A DNA stretch of 64,000 bases from the NCBI RefSeq assembly GCF_001723605.1, contig NZ_CP017111.1, positions 1,798,001 to 1,862,000 of the forward strand, read 5' to 3'. The translations under genes were made by a program, and so were the position numbers. Shown piece by piece: positions 1-9,108 of this stretch. The notes under the pieces were generated by a model. The model worked only from the letters and a program-made list of their open reading frames with translations, did no database searches and was not told the DNA's origin. The DNA comes from Sulfurospirillum halorespirans DSM 13726 (GTDB lineage Bacteria; Campylobacterota; Campylobacteria; Campylobacterales; Sulfurospirillaceae). Within the stretch, counting starts at the first letter, position 1; each line of letters begins with the position of its first letter.

Positions 1-143
1 TGCTTAACAAGGACAAGGCTAAGCAGTATGTTAGTATGATTAGTGAAAATGTTTTACAAGTGAAACAAGCTGAATTAAACCAAAATCTTATTAAAAAGCT
101 CGCTACTGCATACAAAGTCGAGCAATACTACAAAGGAAAATAG
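1..143 (+). CDS. C-terminal end of a protein upstream of ftsA, probably a PpiD/SurA-like peptidyl-prolyl isomerase (partial)
   Basis: The frame is open from the left edge to the TAG at 141-143 and encodes about 46 residues rich in Lys and Gln, ending in YYKGK. No domain can be recognised in this fragment. In Campylobacter the gene directly before ftsA encodes a periplasmic SurA/PpiD-type peptidyl-prolyl isomerase, so this identity comes from gene order only. The stop abuts the ftsA start with no gap, suggesting cotranscription and translational coupling. Confidence 0.5.
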   Translation, partial: LNKDKAKQYVSMISENVLQVKQAELNQNLIKKLATAYKVEQYYKGK

Positions 144-1520
144 TTGAGCACTACGATTTTAGGTATCGACATTGGTTCAACCAAGATTTGCGCTATTATC
201 GCTCAAAAAAACGATGATGGCGATGTCAAAATCTTAGGGGCAGGTATTGCAAAGTCTCAAGGTCTTAAAAAAGGTATTATTACCAATATTGACCTTGCAT
301 CAAAGTCGATTCGTAATGCACTCAATGATGCAAAAAGAGTCGCAGGAACGCAGTACGAAAAAGTCATCGTTTCGATCTCTGGCGCGTACACAAAAAGTGT
401 TGATAGCAGTGGCATTGTCAACATTCCTAACCGTGATATTGGCATCAAAGAGATCAATCGTGCGATGCAAATGGCAGATCACAATGCCAACATTCCGAAC
501 GAATATGAAAAACTGCACGTACTCCCTTACAATTTCAAAGTAGACGATCAAGAGTTTATTGAAGATCCTCTTGGCATGAATGGCGCGCGCCTTGAGGTGC
601 AAGTCCATATTATTACCGCTCAAAAATCATCCCTAAGTAACCTTAGAAAAGCCGTTAAATCAGCAGGTGTTGAGATTGACAACATCGTTCTTGGCTGTTA
701 TGCCTCAGCGATTGCCGTTTTAAATCACGATGAGAGAGAACTGGGCGTTGCGGTGATTGATATGGGTGGCGCTACATGTAATGTGATGATCCATGCAGGT
801 AATTCCATGCGTTTTAACGACTATTTAGGTGTAGGCTCACTCAATATCACGAATGATCTCTCAACTGCTCTTCATACACCACTGGGTGCAGCAGAAGAGA
901 TCAAAATCAATTATGGCTCACTCAAAAGCAATTCCAATGAACTGATCGAACTCCCTGTCATTGGGGATGATGGTTCGACTCACGAAGTCTCTCTCAATAT
1001 TGTCTCTAATGTTATTTATGTGAGGGTTGAAGAGACACTGATGATCTTAGCCAAAACACTTGAAGACAGTAGTTTTAAAGAACAAATTGGTGCAGGTGTC
1101 GTGTTAACAGGTGGAATGACAAAGCTCGATGGCATTAGAGAATTGGCATCCGCCATTTTCGACAATGTGCCTATCAGAATTGCCAAACCAAGAGAGATGG
1201 ATGGACTCTTTGAGACACTCAGAGATCCAAGCTATGCAACAGCCATTGGTCTTGTTTTGTACGGCGGAGGTCACTTCACACCGTATGAGATCGATTCTAA
1301 CAAAAAATTACGCTACAAAGATGAGACGATAGAACCAACCAAACACCACCACCAAGAGACATTTGATGATGGTGAAGAGGCTGAGGAAAATGAAATTGGA
1401 ACACTTCCTGCTTCAGAGAGTAATGCAAAAGAGAAATTAAAAGATCTTGCAAACATCCAGGAAGAACATAGCGAGGGTTTTGGCTCAAAACTATGGAACA
1501 GACTGACACAATTATTTTAA
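144..1520 (+). CDS. ftsA: Cell division protein FtsA
   Basis: A 458-residue actin-like ATPase that anchors FtsZ filaments to the inner membrane and recruits later divisome proteins. The N-terminus has the ASKHA phosphate-1 pattern (GIDIGSTK, about residues 7-14), the middle has the second phosphate motif (VIDMGGATCN) and the C-terminal half the adenosine motif (VVLTGGMTKLDG). A charged linker from about 390 leads to a short amphipathic C-terminal helix (KLWNRLTQLF), the expected membrane anchor. The start is TTG at 144, directly after the preceding stop, with AAAGGA a few bases upstream. ftsZ follows after 15 bp, the usual order. Confidence 0.97.
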   Translation: MSTTILGIDIGSTKICAIIAQKNDDGDVKILGAGIAKSQGLKKGIITNIDLASKSIRNALNDAKRVAGTQYEKVIVSISGAYTKSVDSSGIVNIPNRDIGIKEINRAMQMADHNANIPNEYEKLHVLPYNFKVDDQEFIEDPLGMNGARLEVQVHIITAQKSSLSNLRKAVKSAGVEIDNIVLGCYASAIAVLNHDERELGVAVIDMGGATCNVMIHAGNSMRFNDYLGVGSLNITNDLSTALHTPLGAAEEIKINYGSLKSNSNELIELPVIGDDGSTHEVSLNIVSNVIYVRVEETLMILAKTLEDSSFKEQIGAGVVLTGGMTKLDGIRELASAIFDNVPIRIAKPREMDGLFETLRDPSYATAIGLVLYGGGHFTPYEIDSNKKLRYKDETIEPTKHHHQETFDDGEEAEENEIGTLPASESNAKEKLKDLANIQEEHSEGFGSKLWNRLTQLF

Positions 1521-1535
1521 AGAGGGGTAAGAGGT

Positions 1536-2654
1536 ATGAACGGATTTAGCATAGAAGAATCAAAATGTGTATACGGAGCTAAAATCAAAGTTATCGGTGT
1601 TGGCGGTGGCGGTGGTAATATGATTAACCACATGGTAAGAGAAGGTATCGAAGGTATCGATCTTATCGCAGCAAACACTGACGCACAAGCCCTTGAAAAT
1701 TGTTTGGCTAAAACAAAAATTCAACTCGGTAAAAAAGGCTTAGGTGCAGGTATGCGCCCTGATATTGGTCGAGAATCTGCATTAGAGAGTTACGAAGAGA
1801 TCAAAAGTTCTTTAGAAAAAGCTGACATTGTTTTTATCGCATCTGGTTTTGGTGGAGGCACTGGAACAGGAGCTGCACCTGTCGTTGCACAAGCGGCTAA
1901 AGAGGTCGGTGCATTAACCGTTGCTGTTGTGACACGCCCCTTTATGTTTGAAGGTAAAAAAAGAGCTAAACTGGCAGAACTTGGCATTAATGAACTGCGT
2001 AAAGAGAGTGATTCGATTGTCATCATCCCTAATGACAAACTTCTTGCTATTGTGGATGCAAAATTTGGTATCAAAGACAGTTTTAAAATCGTTGATGATG
2101 TTTTAAGTCGTGCTGTTAGCGGTATGAGTTTGGTTGTTCTTTCATCCGGTCAAAGTGACATCAATGTTGACTTTGCTGACGTACAAACCGTTATGAGTCA
2201 TCGTGGTATGGCACTTATGGGAATTGGTGAGAGCACGGGTGAAGATGCAGCGATGGAAGCGATTAAGAGTGCTATTGAGTCCCCTCTACTTGATAACCTC
2301 TCCATTAACGGCGCTCTTGGCGTCTTGGTTCACTTCCAAATTCCTTCAAGCTATCCTATCACGGAAATCAGCAATGCAATGCAGCTTATTCTTGATTGTG
2401 CGGATGAAGATGCTGATGTTATCTTTGGTACAACTACCAGTGAAGATATGGAAGAAAACAGTGTCAAAGTGACCATTGTTGCAACAGGATTTGAAAATAA
2501 AGTCGAAGCATCAAAAGAGCTCAAGATGCTTAACAGCAATCAAGAATCAATCAAAAAAGAGCGTATTTTACGCATGAAAAAAGTAAGTGGTGGCTATGAG
2601 GGACAAGATGACTATCTTGATATCCCTACCTACATTAGACACCAAATGGATTAG
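1536..2654 (+). CDS. ftsZ: Cell division protein FtsZ
   Basis: A 372-residue tubulin-like GTPase that polymerises into the cytoplasmic Z-ring. The nucleotide-binding N-terminus (GVGGGGGNMINHM, about 21-33) and the tubulin signature GGGTGTG (about 106-112) are intact, followed by the T7-loop and C-terminal tubulin domain. The tail is short and ends in a conserved-looking segment (YLDIPTYIRHQMD), the site that normally binds FtsA and other partners. GAGGGGTAAGAGG provides the ribosome site. Transcription probably ends at the strong hairpin at 2683-2710. Confidence 0.98.
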   Translation: MNGFSIEESKCVYGAKIKVIGVGGGGGNMINHMVREGIEGIDLIAANTDAQALENCLAKTKIQLGKKGLGAGMRPDIGRESALESYEEIKSSLEKADIVFIASGFGGGTGTGAAPVVAQAAKEVGALTVAVVTRPFMFEGKKRAKLAELGINELRKESDSIVIIPNDKLLAIVDAKFGIKDSFKIVDDVLSRAVSGMSLVVLSSGQSDINVDFADVQTVMSHRGMALMGIGESTGEDAAMEAIKSAIESPLLDNLSINGALGVLVHFQIPSSYPITEISNAMQLILDCADEDADVIFGTTTSEDMEENSVKVTIVATGFENKVEASKELKMLNSNQESIKKERILRMKKVSGGYEGQDDYLDIPTYIRHQMD

Positions 2655-2682
2655 TAAAACCTCGTTATACCCTCTTCTATGT

Positions 2683-2710
2683 AGGAGAAGAAGCCTTGGC
2701 TTCTTCTCCT
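2683..2710. terminator. Bidirectional terminator between ftsZ and the DUF4149 gene
   Basis: A perfect 13-bp stem (AGGAGAAGAAGCC with its complement) and a 2-base loop, followed by ATTTTT on the + strand. It lies at the junction of the rightward ftsZ and the leftward gene at 2709, overlapping the latter's stop codon. Confidence 0.85.
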
Positions 2711-3179
2711 ATTTTTGACTTAACCAACTCCTTCTGATAAATAACACAAATTGCGCTACCATCAAAGCTTTCATGACCCATTCACTCTGTTTGTGCATCG
2801 TAGCAAACGCTTCGGTTATTGTCTCCGTAGCGCCTAATTGTTGCGCGTGAATGATAAATGGCGTATAGTAATAAAGAAAAAGCCCTGTCCCAACAACAAT
2901 CATAAGCGATAAAAAGAAGGAGAGAAAATCATAATTTTTACGCATCATAAAGACTTGCACTTCATAAATAATGCTGTAAAGTGCCGCAAAACCAATGACA
3001 AGGTTCATTTTCAAGAAGACTTGTGTCATCAAAATACCGCTTTGAAAATGGCTCAAAACGCCCTCACCTAAATACTTTTCTGGGAAAAAGATCACTGGTG
3101 CTATAAACGCACCCGCCGCAATTTCAACACCGATTGCAATGCCAAGCATCGCCAAATAAATCACCATAAAACTTCTCAT
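2709..3179 (-). CDS. DUF4149-type small membrane protein
   Basis: A 156-residue protein with about four hydrophobic helices (around residues 5-28, 50-72, 82-104 and 135-150). The layout resembles the DUF4149/TMEM205-like inner-membrane family, whose function is unknown. It overlaps the start of its upstream neighbour prmC by 4 bp on the same strand (3176-3179), so the two are probably cotranscribed. No catalytic motif is visible. The family assignment is from general sequence character and is moderately sure. Confidence 0.65.
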   Translation of the reverse strand: MRSFMVIYLAMLGIAIGVEIAAGAFIAPVIFFPEKYLGEGVLSHFQSGILMTQVFLKMNLVIGFAALYSIIYEVQVFMMRKNYDFLSFFLSLMIVVGTGLFLYYYTPFIIHAQQLGATETITEAFATMHKQSEWVMKALMVAQFVLFIRRSWLSQK

Positions 3180-4027
3180 TGTTGCTCCTTAATCCAAAAT
3201 CCACGATCTAGCCCTGCTAAATCTTTGTAAAACGACACGTTCAAACCTTTTTCTTTTACATGTAAAGCAATAGGCTCACGCTGATCGTATCCCATTTCAC
3301 AGACTAACGCCTTAACCTCTCGTTGCACAAAAAGATCAATAATCTGACACAACATCTCATCGCCCCTACTTCCGCCATACAGCGCTAATGAAGGCTCAAA
3401 AGAGAGTCCAATGCCTAAAGGCTCGCTATTGGCAATATAAGGAGGATTGGAGACGAGCATATCGATCTTTTCTGTGACCCCATCCAAATAACTCCCTTCC
3501 ACAAAGTGAATGCGATCGCTCACACCGTGTTTTTGGGCATTGTGCACGCTTACATGTAAAGCGTCACGGGAAAGATCAACCGCGGTTATGTTAGCCTTAG
3601 GAAGCAGGAGAGAGAGCATAATAGAGACAATGCCACTCCCACAACCAATCTCGACAATATGTGCTTCCTCTGGCAACGTTTTGGCAAGTTCAACGGCTTT
3701 ATCGACCAGAAGTTCCGTTTCAGGTCTTGGAATGAGTACGCGTGAATCGACATCAAAAACTCTTCCATAAAAACTGGCTTTTCCTAAAATATACTCCAAA
3801 GGCTCATGGCGTGCACGGCGTTCTAGAAGTTCCATAAAACGCTCATGTTCGCCACTTTCATCATCACTATGCCCCATGATCCAACTGATCTCTTTACCCA
3901 ACACTTCAGCCAAAAGGATCATCGCCTCTTTTTGAGGAATCTCTGTGACATCGCGAAGTTGCTCCGTCCCTAAACGCACGAGGTCGTTAATGCGCAAGAG
4001 CCGCTCCTTCATCAAAGTGCATTCCAA
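3176..4027 (-). CDS. prmC: Peptide chain release factor N5-glutamine methyltransferase PrmC (HemK)
   Basis: Methylates the GGQ glutamine of release factors RF1/RF2 using S-adenosylmethionine. The 283-residue sequence has an N-terminal helical domain, the SAM loop VEIGCGSG (about 125-132) and the diagnostic NPPY motif (about 194-197). The start is uncertain: the longest frame begins at 4027, but the second Met at 4012 (MKERLL) is also plausible; both lie inside the end of the protease gene, so the pair is translationally coupled. Two TACATGTA palindromes lie inside the gene, both read as Leu-His-Val. Confidence 0.93.
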   Translation of the reverse strand: MECTLMKERLLRINDLVRLGTEQLRDVTEIPQKEAMILLAEVLGKEISWIMGHSDDESGEHERFMELLERRARHEPLEYILGKASFYGRVFDVDSRVLIPRPETELLVDKAVELAKTLPEEAHIVEIGCGSGIVSIMLSLLLPKANITAVDLSRDALHVSVHNAQKHGVSDRIHFVEGSYLDGVTEKIDMLVSNPPYIANSEPLGIGLSFEPSLALYGGSRGDEMLCQIIDLFVQREVKALVCEMGYDQREPIALHVKEKGLNVSFYKDLAGLDRGFWIKEQQ

Positions 4028-5264
4028 GCTTCTTAAGTCTTTCCGTAAGCGGTGGATGGGTAAAATAAAGTGCGATCGTTAACGGATGCGAAAGAGGAAA
4101 ACTTTTATTTTCATCCGCCAATTTGACCAAGGCTGAAGCAAGGGCTTCTTGGCTCTCACACTCACTGCCATACTCATCGGCTTTGTACTCATTGTAGCGA
4201 CTCACAAGCCCAAAAAGAGGCATCAAAACAAACGAGAGCAGTGGTGAAAACATTAAGAAAAGTATCATCACACTACCTGCGGATTTGTTTACATGTAAAG
4301 CATCAAAAAGCTCCTCTGGAAGGTTTCCAAAGAGTGCGAACATAAGCAACAGCATCAGCGCACTGGAGGCAATATTTTTTAGAATATCGTTGTGTTTAAA
4401 ATGACCCAATTCATGTCCTAAAACAGCTAAGAGTTCGTGTTTTTCAAGCTTTGCGATTAAGGTATCAAACAGCACAACGCGTTTGGAACGTCCTAAACCT
4501 CCAAAATAAGCATTGAGTCTGTTGTCCCGTTTACTCGCATCCAAGCTAAACACACCACTGCTCTTAAGCCCTGCTTTTTGCAAAAGGGCTTCAATGGAGC
4601 TTTTAAGATTTTTATCTTCAAGTGGGGTTAGTTTATTGAACAGAGGAACGATCACGATGGGATAGATCATATTGATAAACAAAATAACCACAAAAGCAAA
4701 TAAAAATCCATAAAACCACCAATAGTCATACGCCATAATAATCGCACTCATCGCCCAGAAAAAGGCTCCACCCAAAATCACGAACATCAATGCTGCTTTG
4801 ATTTGATCAAGGATGAATGTCTTGACATCAATCGTTGAAAAGCCAAACTTTTTATCGAGCCCAAAGGTCTGGTACAGATCAAACGGAAACGATAAAGCAT
4901 AATTAATTGCAATAAAGCTCATTACCAAGAGTACTGAACGAAGGGCTTCGTTGCCCATAATGAGTGTTGCATCAAGCGTTGAGAGTCCAAATGTGATCCA
5001 GCCAAAAAAGAGGATAAAATCAAACAATGTGCTGACAATAGAGAATTTTTGCGAAGCGATTTTATACGCAGCCGCCTTGGCGTAATTTGCAGGTGAGAGA
5101 ATAATCGCTTTAAAACTGCGCGCGTTGGTTACAAAACCTATCTCCATGAATGCCGCGTAGAGTTTAATGAGAAGATAAACGATATAAAAGAGTGTTAAGA
5201 GTTCTAACATAGAGTCTTTTCCTTTGATAAATTGAAAGACATTATCATACCAGTTTTTCATCAA
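3987..5264 (-). CDS. M48-family membrane metalloprotease (Ste24/CAAX-protease type)
   Basis: A 425-residue integral membrane zinc protease. Several N-terminal hydrophobic helices precede the zinc site HELGH (about 284-288); a later Glu in YNEYKADEYG fits the third zinc ligand of the M48A family. The length and helix layout match Ste24-like endopeptidases rather than the shorter HtpX. In bacteria these act at the inner membrane, probably in protein quality control; the substrate cannot be read from sequence. It overlaps prmC by 41 bp at its 3' end. One TTTACATGTAAA at 4288-4299 is read as Leu-His-Val. Confidence 0.88.
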   Translation of the reverse strand: MMKNWYDNVFQFIKGKDSMLELLTLFYIVYLLIKLYAAFMEIGFVTNARSFKAIILSPANYAKAAAYKIASQKFSIVSTLFDFILFFGWITFGLSTLDATLIMGNEALRSVLLVMSFIAINYALSFPFDLYQTFGLDKKFGFSTIDVKTFILDQIKAALMFVILGGAFFWAMSAIIMAYDYWWFYGFLFAFVVILFINMIYPIVIVPLFNKLTPLEDKNLKSSIEALLQKAGLKSSGVFSLDASKRDNRLNAYFGGLGRSKRVVLFDTLIAKLEKHELLAVLGHELGHFKHNDILKNIASSALMLLLMFALFGNLPEELFDALHVNKSAGSVMILFLMFSPLLSFVLMPLFGLVSRYNEYKADEYGSECESQEALASALVKLADENKSFPLSHPLTIALYFTHPPLTERLKKLGMHFDEGAALAH

Positions 5265-5421
5265 TATTCCCTAAACAAATGCAACACATTTGCAACGCTA
5301 GCGTGCTATGATTTTCTCAGAAATAAGTTCTTTCCTTTTTTTCTAGTAACACAACGGGTTATTTAAATATTTTATTAGGAAAATGAGTTTAGAATAATAT
5401 ATAACACAAAAGGAGTCTCTT

Positions 5422-7032
5422 ATGACAATTGGAAAACAACTCTTAGCTATGTTAGCCATCGCTATAGTAGGAGCCTGTACTATCTTTGGTATTAGCATCA
5501 CCAAGATGGATAAGGTTTATGAGGAAACGAATTATGTCACTGTCAATTCACTACCAAGCGTTCTTTCCCTCAGTGATGCTATGCTTTTTGGACTCCGCCT
5601 TCGTTTAGTCATGTGGGAGCATATTACGCAAGAGGATAAAGAGGTTAATGCAAAGTCCAAAGAAGGAATACTCGGTACTTTAAATGACCTCTCAAAAGAG
5701 TTGGATCAATATGGGAAACTGACGAGTGATGCTAAAGATAAAGCAATGCTAGAAAAAGACCTTGCAGCCTTTGAAAAATTTAAAGTCTTGGTTAACGATA
5801 TTTTAAAGCTATCAGAAACAGGGCACAAAGCAGAAGCGTCTATCGCTTTTAATAAAGCACGCCCTACGCTAAAAGTCTTAACAACAGCGCTTGATGAACA
5901 CATGAATTACAATTTGGAATTAGCGAAAACAATGGCATCGGATGCTGCACATGAAAAACAAAGTGCCAATACCATGATGATTATTGTCGTTTTACTTGTG
6001 GTTGGAACAACCATTTTCTTAAGTATTATCATCCGCAATAACATCATGCAAGGTGTGCATCTTGTACGTGATAGCATTGGTAATTTCGTTCGCACGAAAG
6101 AGCTTCATTTTCGTATCTCTTACACCAAACACAATGAGATTAAAGAGATGGTTGATAGTTTTAATACCTTGGTTGAAACGCTTGAACTTACCATTAAAGA
6201 TGCAAAGAACTCTTCGAATGAAAACGCCTCTGTTTCACATGAGCTCAGTACCACCAGTATGCAAATAGGTCGTAATGCAGAGCAAAGCTCTACGATTGTT
6301 GAGAATACGATACATGAGATTGAAGCTATTAAAATCTTTGTACAAGAGACAGCAACACTTTCCGAAGGGATGAAACAGAGCATCGCTACAGCAGGAAGTC
6401 GCCTTGAGAATGCCAAAAATGAGGTTATTTCACTGCGTGGAGAGATGGATCAAGCCAGTCACTCCGAATCAGCCCTTGCTCAAAAATTGGAGCAGATGAG
6501 TCATGATGCGGAACAAGTCAAACAGATCCTTACGGTCATCTCTGACATTGCCGATCAGACCAATTTGCTAGCCCTTAATGCTGCCATAGAAGCTGCGCGT
6601 GCAGGTGAACATGGACGTGGGTTTGCAGTTGTGGCGGATGAAGTACGAAAGTTGGCTGAACGCACGCAAAGCTCGCTTACAGAGATCAATGCCACCATCA
6701 ATGTCATTGTCCAATCCATCGTCGATTCATCCGAGCAGATGGGCAGAAATGCTAAAAACATTCAAAGGCTCTCCACGGTTTCGAGTGGTGTTGAAACGAC
6801 CATTTTAGGAACCACACAGGTCATGGATGAGAGTGTTAATGCGGTTACGATCAGTGCTCAAAATTCTCGAAAGATTTCACAAGATACCGACAAGATCGTT
6901 GAGATGGTCACCAATATCAACACGTTAACCTCACAAAATGCCAGAAGTGTTGAAGAGATCGCAGCAGCAGCGGATCACCTTTCTCGCTTGGCTGAAAATC
7001 TTAACAACAAACTCAACCAGTTCCAATCCTAG
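5422..7032 (+). CDS. Methyl-accepting chemotaxis protein with four-helix-bundle-like sensor domain
   Basis: A 536-residue transmembrane chemoreceptor. TM1 is at about residues 7-27, followed by a helical periplasmic domain of about 155 residues (4HB_MCP-like), TM2 at about 187-207, a HAMP segment, and a long cytoplasmic coiled coil. The highly conserved hairpin tip ([26 protein letters not shown] region) contacts CheA/CheW. The ligand is unknown. No CheR-binding pentapeptide is seen at the C-terminus. AAAGGAG precedes the ATG. It is preceded by a 157-bp AT-rich gap that probably holds its promoter and followed by a hairpin at 7044-7067. Confidence 0.95.
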   Translation: MTIGKQLLAMLAIAIVGACTIFGISITKMDKVYEETNYVTVNSLPSVLSLSDAMLFGLRLRLVMWEHITQEDKEVNAKSKEGILGTLNDLSKELDQYGKLTSDAKDKAMLEKDLAAFEKFKVLVNDILKLSETGHKAEASIAFNKARPTLKVLTTALDEHMNYNLELAKTMASDAAHEKQSANTMMIIVVLLVVGTTIFLSIIIRNNIMQGVHLVRDSIGNFVRTKELHFRISYTKHNEIKEMVDSFNTLVETLELTIKDAKNSSNENASVSHELSTTSMQIGRNAEQSSTIVENTIHEIEAIKIFVQETATLSEGMKQSIATAGSRLENAKNEVISLRGEMDQASHSESALAQKLEQMSHDAEQVKQILTVISDIADQTNLLALNAAIEAARAGEHGRGFAVVADEVRKLAERTQSSLTEINATINVIVQSIVDSSEQMGRNAKNIQRLSTVSSGVETTILGTTQVMDESVNAVTISAQNSRKISQDTDKIVEMVTNINTLTSQNARSVEEIAAAADHLSRLAENLNNKLNQFQS

Positions 7033-7043
7033 CTAAACTTTAG

Positions 7044-7067
7044 GGGTAAAGTGTAAAAACTTTACCC
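7044..7067 (+). terminator. Probable terminator after the chemoreceptor gene
   Basis: A 9-bp stem (GGGTAAAGT with its complement) and a 6-base loop, followed about 8 bases later by a T-run. It lies 12 bp after the chemoreceptor stop. Confidence 0.6.
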
Positions 7068-7091
7068 ATCCTCTGTTTTTCATCTTAATGG

Positions 7092-7097
7092 TATAAT
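7092..7097 (+). promoter_or_regulatory. Candidate -10 box (TATAAT) for the ABC-F gene
   Basis: A perfect TATAAT 30 bp upstream of the TTG start at 7127. No clear -35 element is seen, as is common for Campylobacterota sigma70 promoters, which rely on an extended -10 region and upstream T-rich tracts. Confidence 0.5.
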
Positions 7098-7126
7098 ACG
7101 CGCAAAAAACGAAATGGGGCATTTAT

Positions 7127-9085
7127 TTGGCACTTTTAGATTTAATTGGTATCAGCAAAGCCTATGAAACACAAAAAATTTTAACCAACGTTGATTTTTC
7201 TCTGCATGAGGGAGAACGTGTTGCCATCATTGGCAAAAACGGTGGGGGAAAATCAACCCTGATGAAGATCGTTTTTGGCGTATTGGAAGCAGATGAAGGG
7301 AGACGAATTCTTCAAAAAAATGCCAAAGTGGGCATGTTAGATCAAACCCCTCGTTTTAAAGAGGGAATGAACGTCAAAGAGGCGATTGAAGAGGAACTTA
7401 AAGAGCTCAAAACGGCGCGCCTTCGTTACGAAGAGGTTATTAAAACGTTAGAGCATGACTATCACAATGAAGCATTGCTAGCAGAACAATCGCAACTAGT
7501 TACCTTTTTAGATCTGCATGATGCGTGGAGTTTGGATGAAAAGATCGAGCAAGTTTTGCAAGAGTTTGATCTTAAACAGTTTGAACACAGCGATGTCAAT
7601 CTTTTAAGCGGTGGCGAACAACGCCGTGTCACGCTTGCAGGTCTCATTCTTCAAAAACCCGATATTTTGCTTTTAGATGAACCGACCAACCATTTGGATG
7701 TTTACATGGTTGAGTTTTTAGAGCAGATGATTTTAAAGTCAAAATTTACCCTTCTCTTCATTTCGCATGATCGTTATTTTATCGACCATCTTGCCACGCG
7801 TACGATTGAAATCGATGATGGCAACGTGCGAAGCTTCGAGGGAGGATACGAAAATTATCTTACATGTAAAGAACTTTTGATCTTATCACTGCAAAAACAG
7901 CATGAAAATCTGCTCAAATACCTCAAAGGCGAAGAAGAGTGGCTGAGGCGTGGTGTTAAAGCAAGACTCAAGCGCAATGAAGGGCGAAAACAGAGGGTTT
8001 TTGAACTGCGCGAGTCTGCTAAAAAGAACCCATCACTGGTTCGAAAACTCAAACTAGAACTTGAGCGCGAAAAGCATAATTTCAATGGTGAGAAGATCAT
8101 CAACAAACAAAAGATGCTTTTTGAGATGTACAACATCGATAAAAAGCTAGGTAACAAACTGCTGATTAAAGACTTTAGCACGCGTATCTTGCAAAAAGAT
8201 CGCATTGCGATTGTCGGAAAAAATGGCGCTGGAAAATCAACCCTGCTTAAAATCTTACTGGGCGATATGAGTGTGGATGCTGGGAAATTTGATAAAGGTG
8301 AGTTTAAAGTCGGTTATTTTGACCAACAACGCCTTATGCTGGATGATAACAAAAATCTTATCGAAACCTTTTGCCCCAATGGCGGCGACCGTGTCGATGT
8401 CAAAGGTAAAAACCTTCATGTCTTTGGCTATCTTAAAGATTTTCTCTTTCCCAAAGAGGATCTCAACAAAAAAATCGGTATTTTAAGCGGTGGAGAAAAA
8501 AACCGTGTGGCACTTGCTCTGCTTTTTTCGCAAGAGGTGGATTGTTTGATTTTGGATGAACCGACGAATGATTTGGATATTCCTACGATTAATATTTTAG
8601 AAGAGTACATTCAAAGCTTCGGAGGTGCGGTTATTTTTGTCAGCCATGACCGTTACTTTGTTGATAAAATTGCAAGCAAGCTGTATGTGTTTAAAGGTGA
8701 AGGGATCATTGAAGAGAGTTACCAAGGTTACAGCGAATATTTAGAGATTGAAAAAGAGATCAAAGAGTTAGATGCCATGGAAGCAATCCAAGAAGTATCC
8801 TCAGAGGAGAAAGAAGAGCCAAAGGCACAAAAAGCTAAAGAGAGTGTGCCAACAAAACTCAGTTATAAAGAACAGCGTGCGCTTGAAACCTTGCCACTGC
8901 AAATTCAAACACTGGAAGATGAAATCATCGCGATTAAAAAATGTCTTGAAGATCCTGAGTGTTATCAACAGATTGGTCTTACGAAGCTGAGTCAAAATCT
9001 CGAAGAGAAAGAGGCACGCTTAGAGCCTCTAATTGAAGAGCTTTTAGAGATAGAAGAGAAAGTTGAGATGATGCAAAGAGGCTAA
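7127..9085 (+). CDS. ABC-F family ATPase (Uup-like)
   Basis: A 652-residue soluble protein with two ABC cassettes and no membrane domain. The first has Walker A GKNGGGKST (about 36-44), signature LLSGGEQRR and Walker B LLLDEPTNHLD; the second has GKNGAGKST, ILSGGEKNR and LILDEPTNDLD. A charged linker joins them and a C-terminal coiled-coil extension (from about 580) follows, as in Uup. ABC-F proteins act on ribosomes or on nucleic-acid-linked processes. The start is TTG at 7127. One TACATGTAAA at 7861 is read as Thr-Cys-Lys. It converges on the next chemoreceptor gene. Confidence 0.92.
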   Translation: MALLDLIGISKAYETQKILTNVDFSLHEGERVAIIGKNGGGKSTLMKIVFGVLEADEGRRILQKNAKVGMLDQTPRFKEGMNVKEAIEEELKELKTARLRYEEVIKTLEHDYHNEALLAEQSQLVTFLDLHDAWSLDEKIEQVLQEFDLKQFEHSDVNLLSGGEQRRVTLAGLILQKPDILLLDEPTNHLDVYMVEFLEQMILKSKFTLLFISHDRYFIDHLATRTIEIDDGNVRSFEGGYENYLTCKELLILSLQKQHENLLKYLKGEEEWLRRGVKARLKRNEGRKQRVFELRESAKKNPSLVRKLKLELEREKHNFNGEKIINKQKMLFEMYNIDKKLGNKLLIKDFSTRILQKDRIAIVGKNGAGKSTLLKILLGDMSVDAGKFDKGEFKVGYFDQQRLMLDDNKNLIETFCPNGGDRVDVKGKNLHVFGYLKDFLFPKEDLNKKIGILSGGEKNRVALALLFSQEVDCLILDEPTNDLDIPTINILEEYIQSFGGAVIFVSHDRYFVDKIASKLYVFKGEGIIEESYQGYSEYLEIEKEIKELDAMEAIQEVSSEEKEEPKAQKAKESVPTKLSYKEQRALETLPLQIQTLEDEIIAIKKCLEDPECYQQIGLTKLSQNLEEKEARLEPLIEELLEIEEKVEMMQRG

Positions 9086-9108
9086 AAAGCCTCACTGCAT
9101 CAGGCTTT
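9086..9108. terminator. Bidirectional terminator between convergent ABC-F and chemoreceptor genes
   Basis: AAAGCCT, a 9-base loop, then AGGCTTT, with a run of five A/T on the left side that gives a T-tract on the minus strand. It sits in the 14-bp gap and overlaps the stop of the minus-strand gene. Confidence 0.65.
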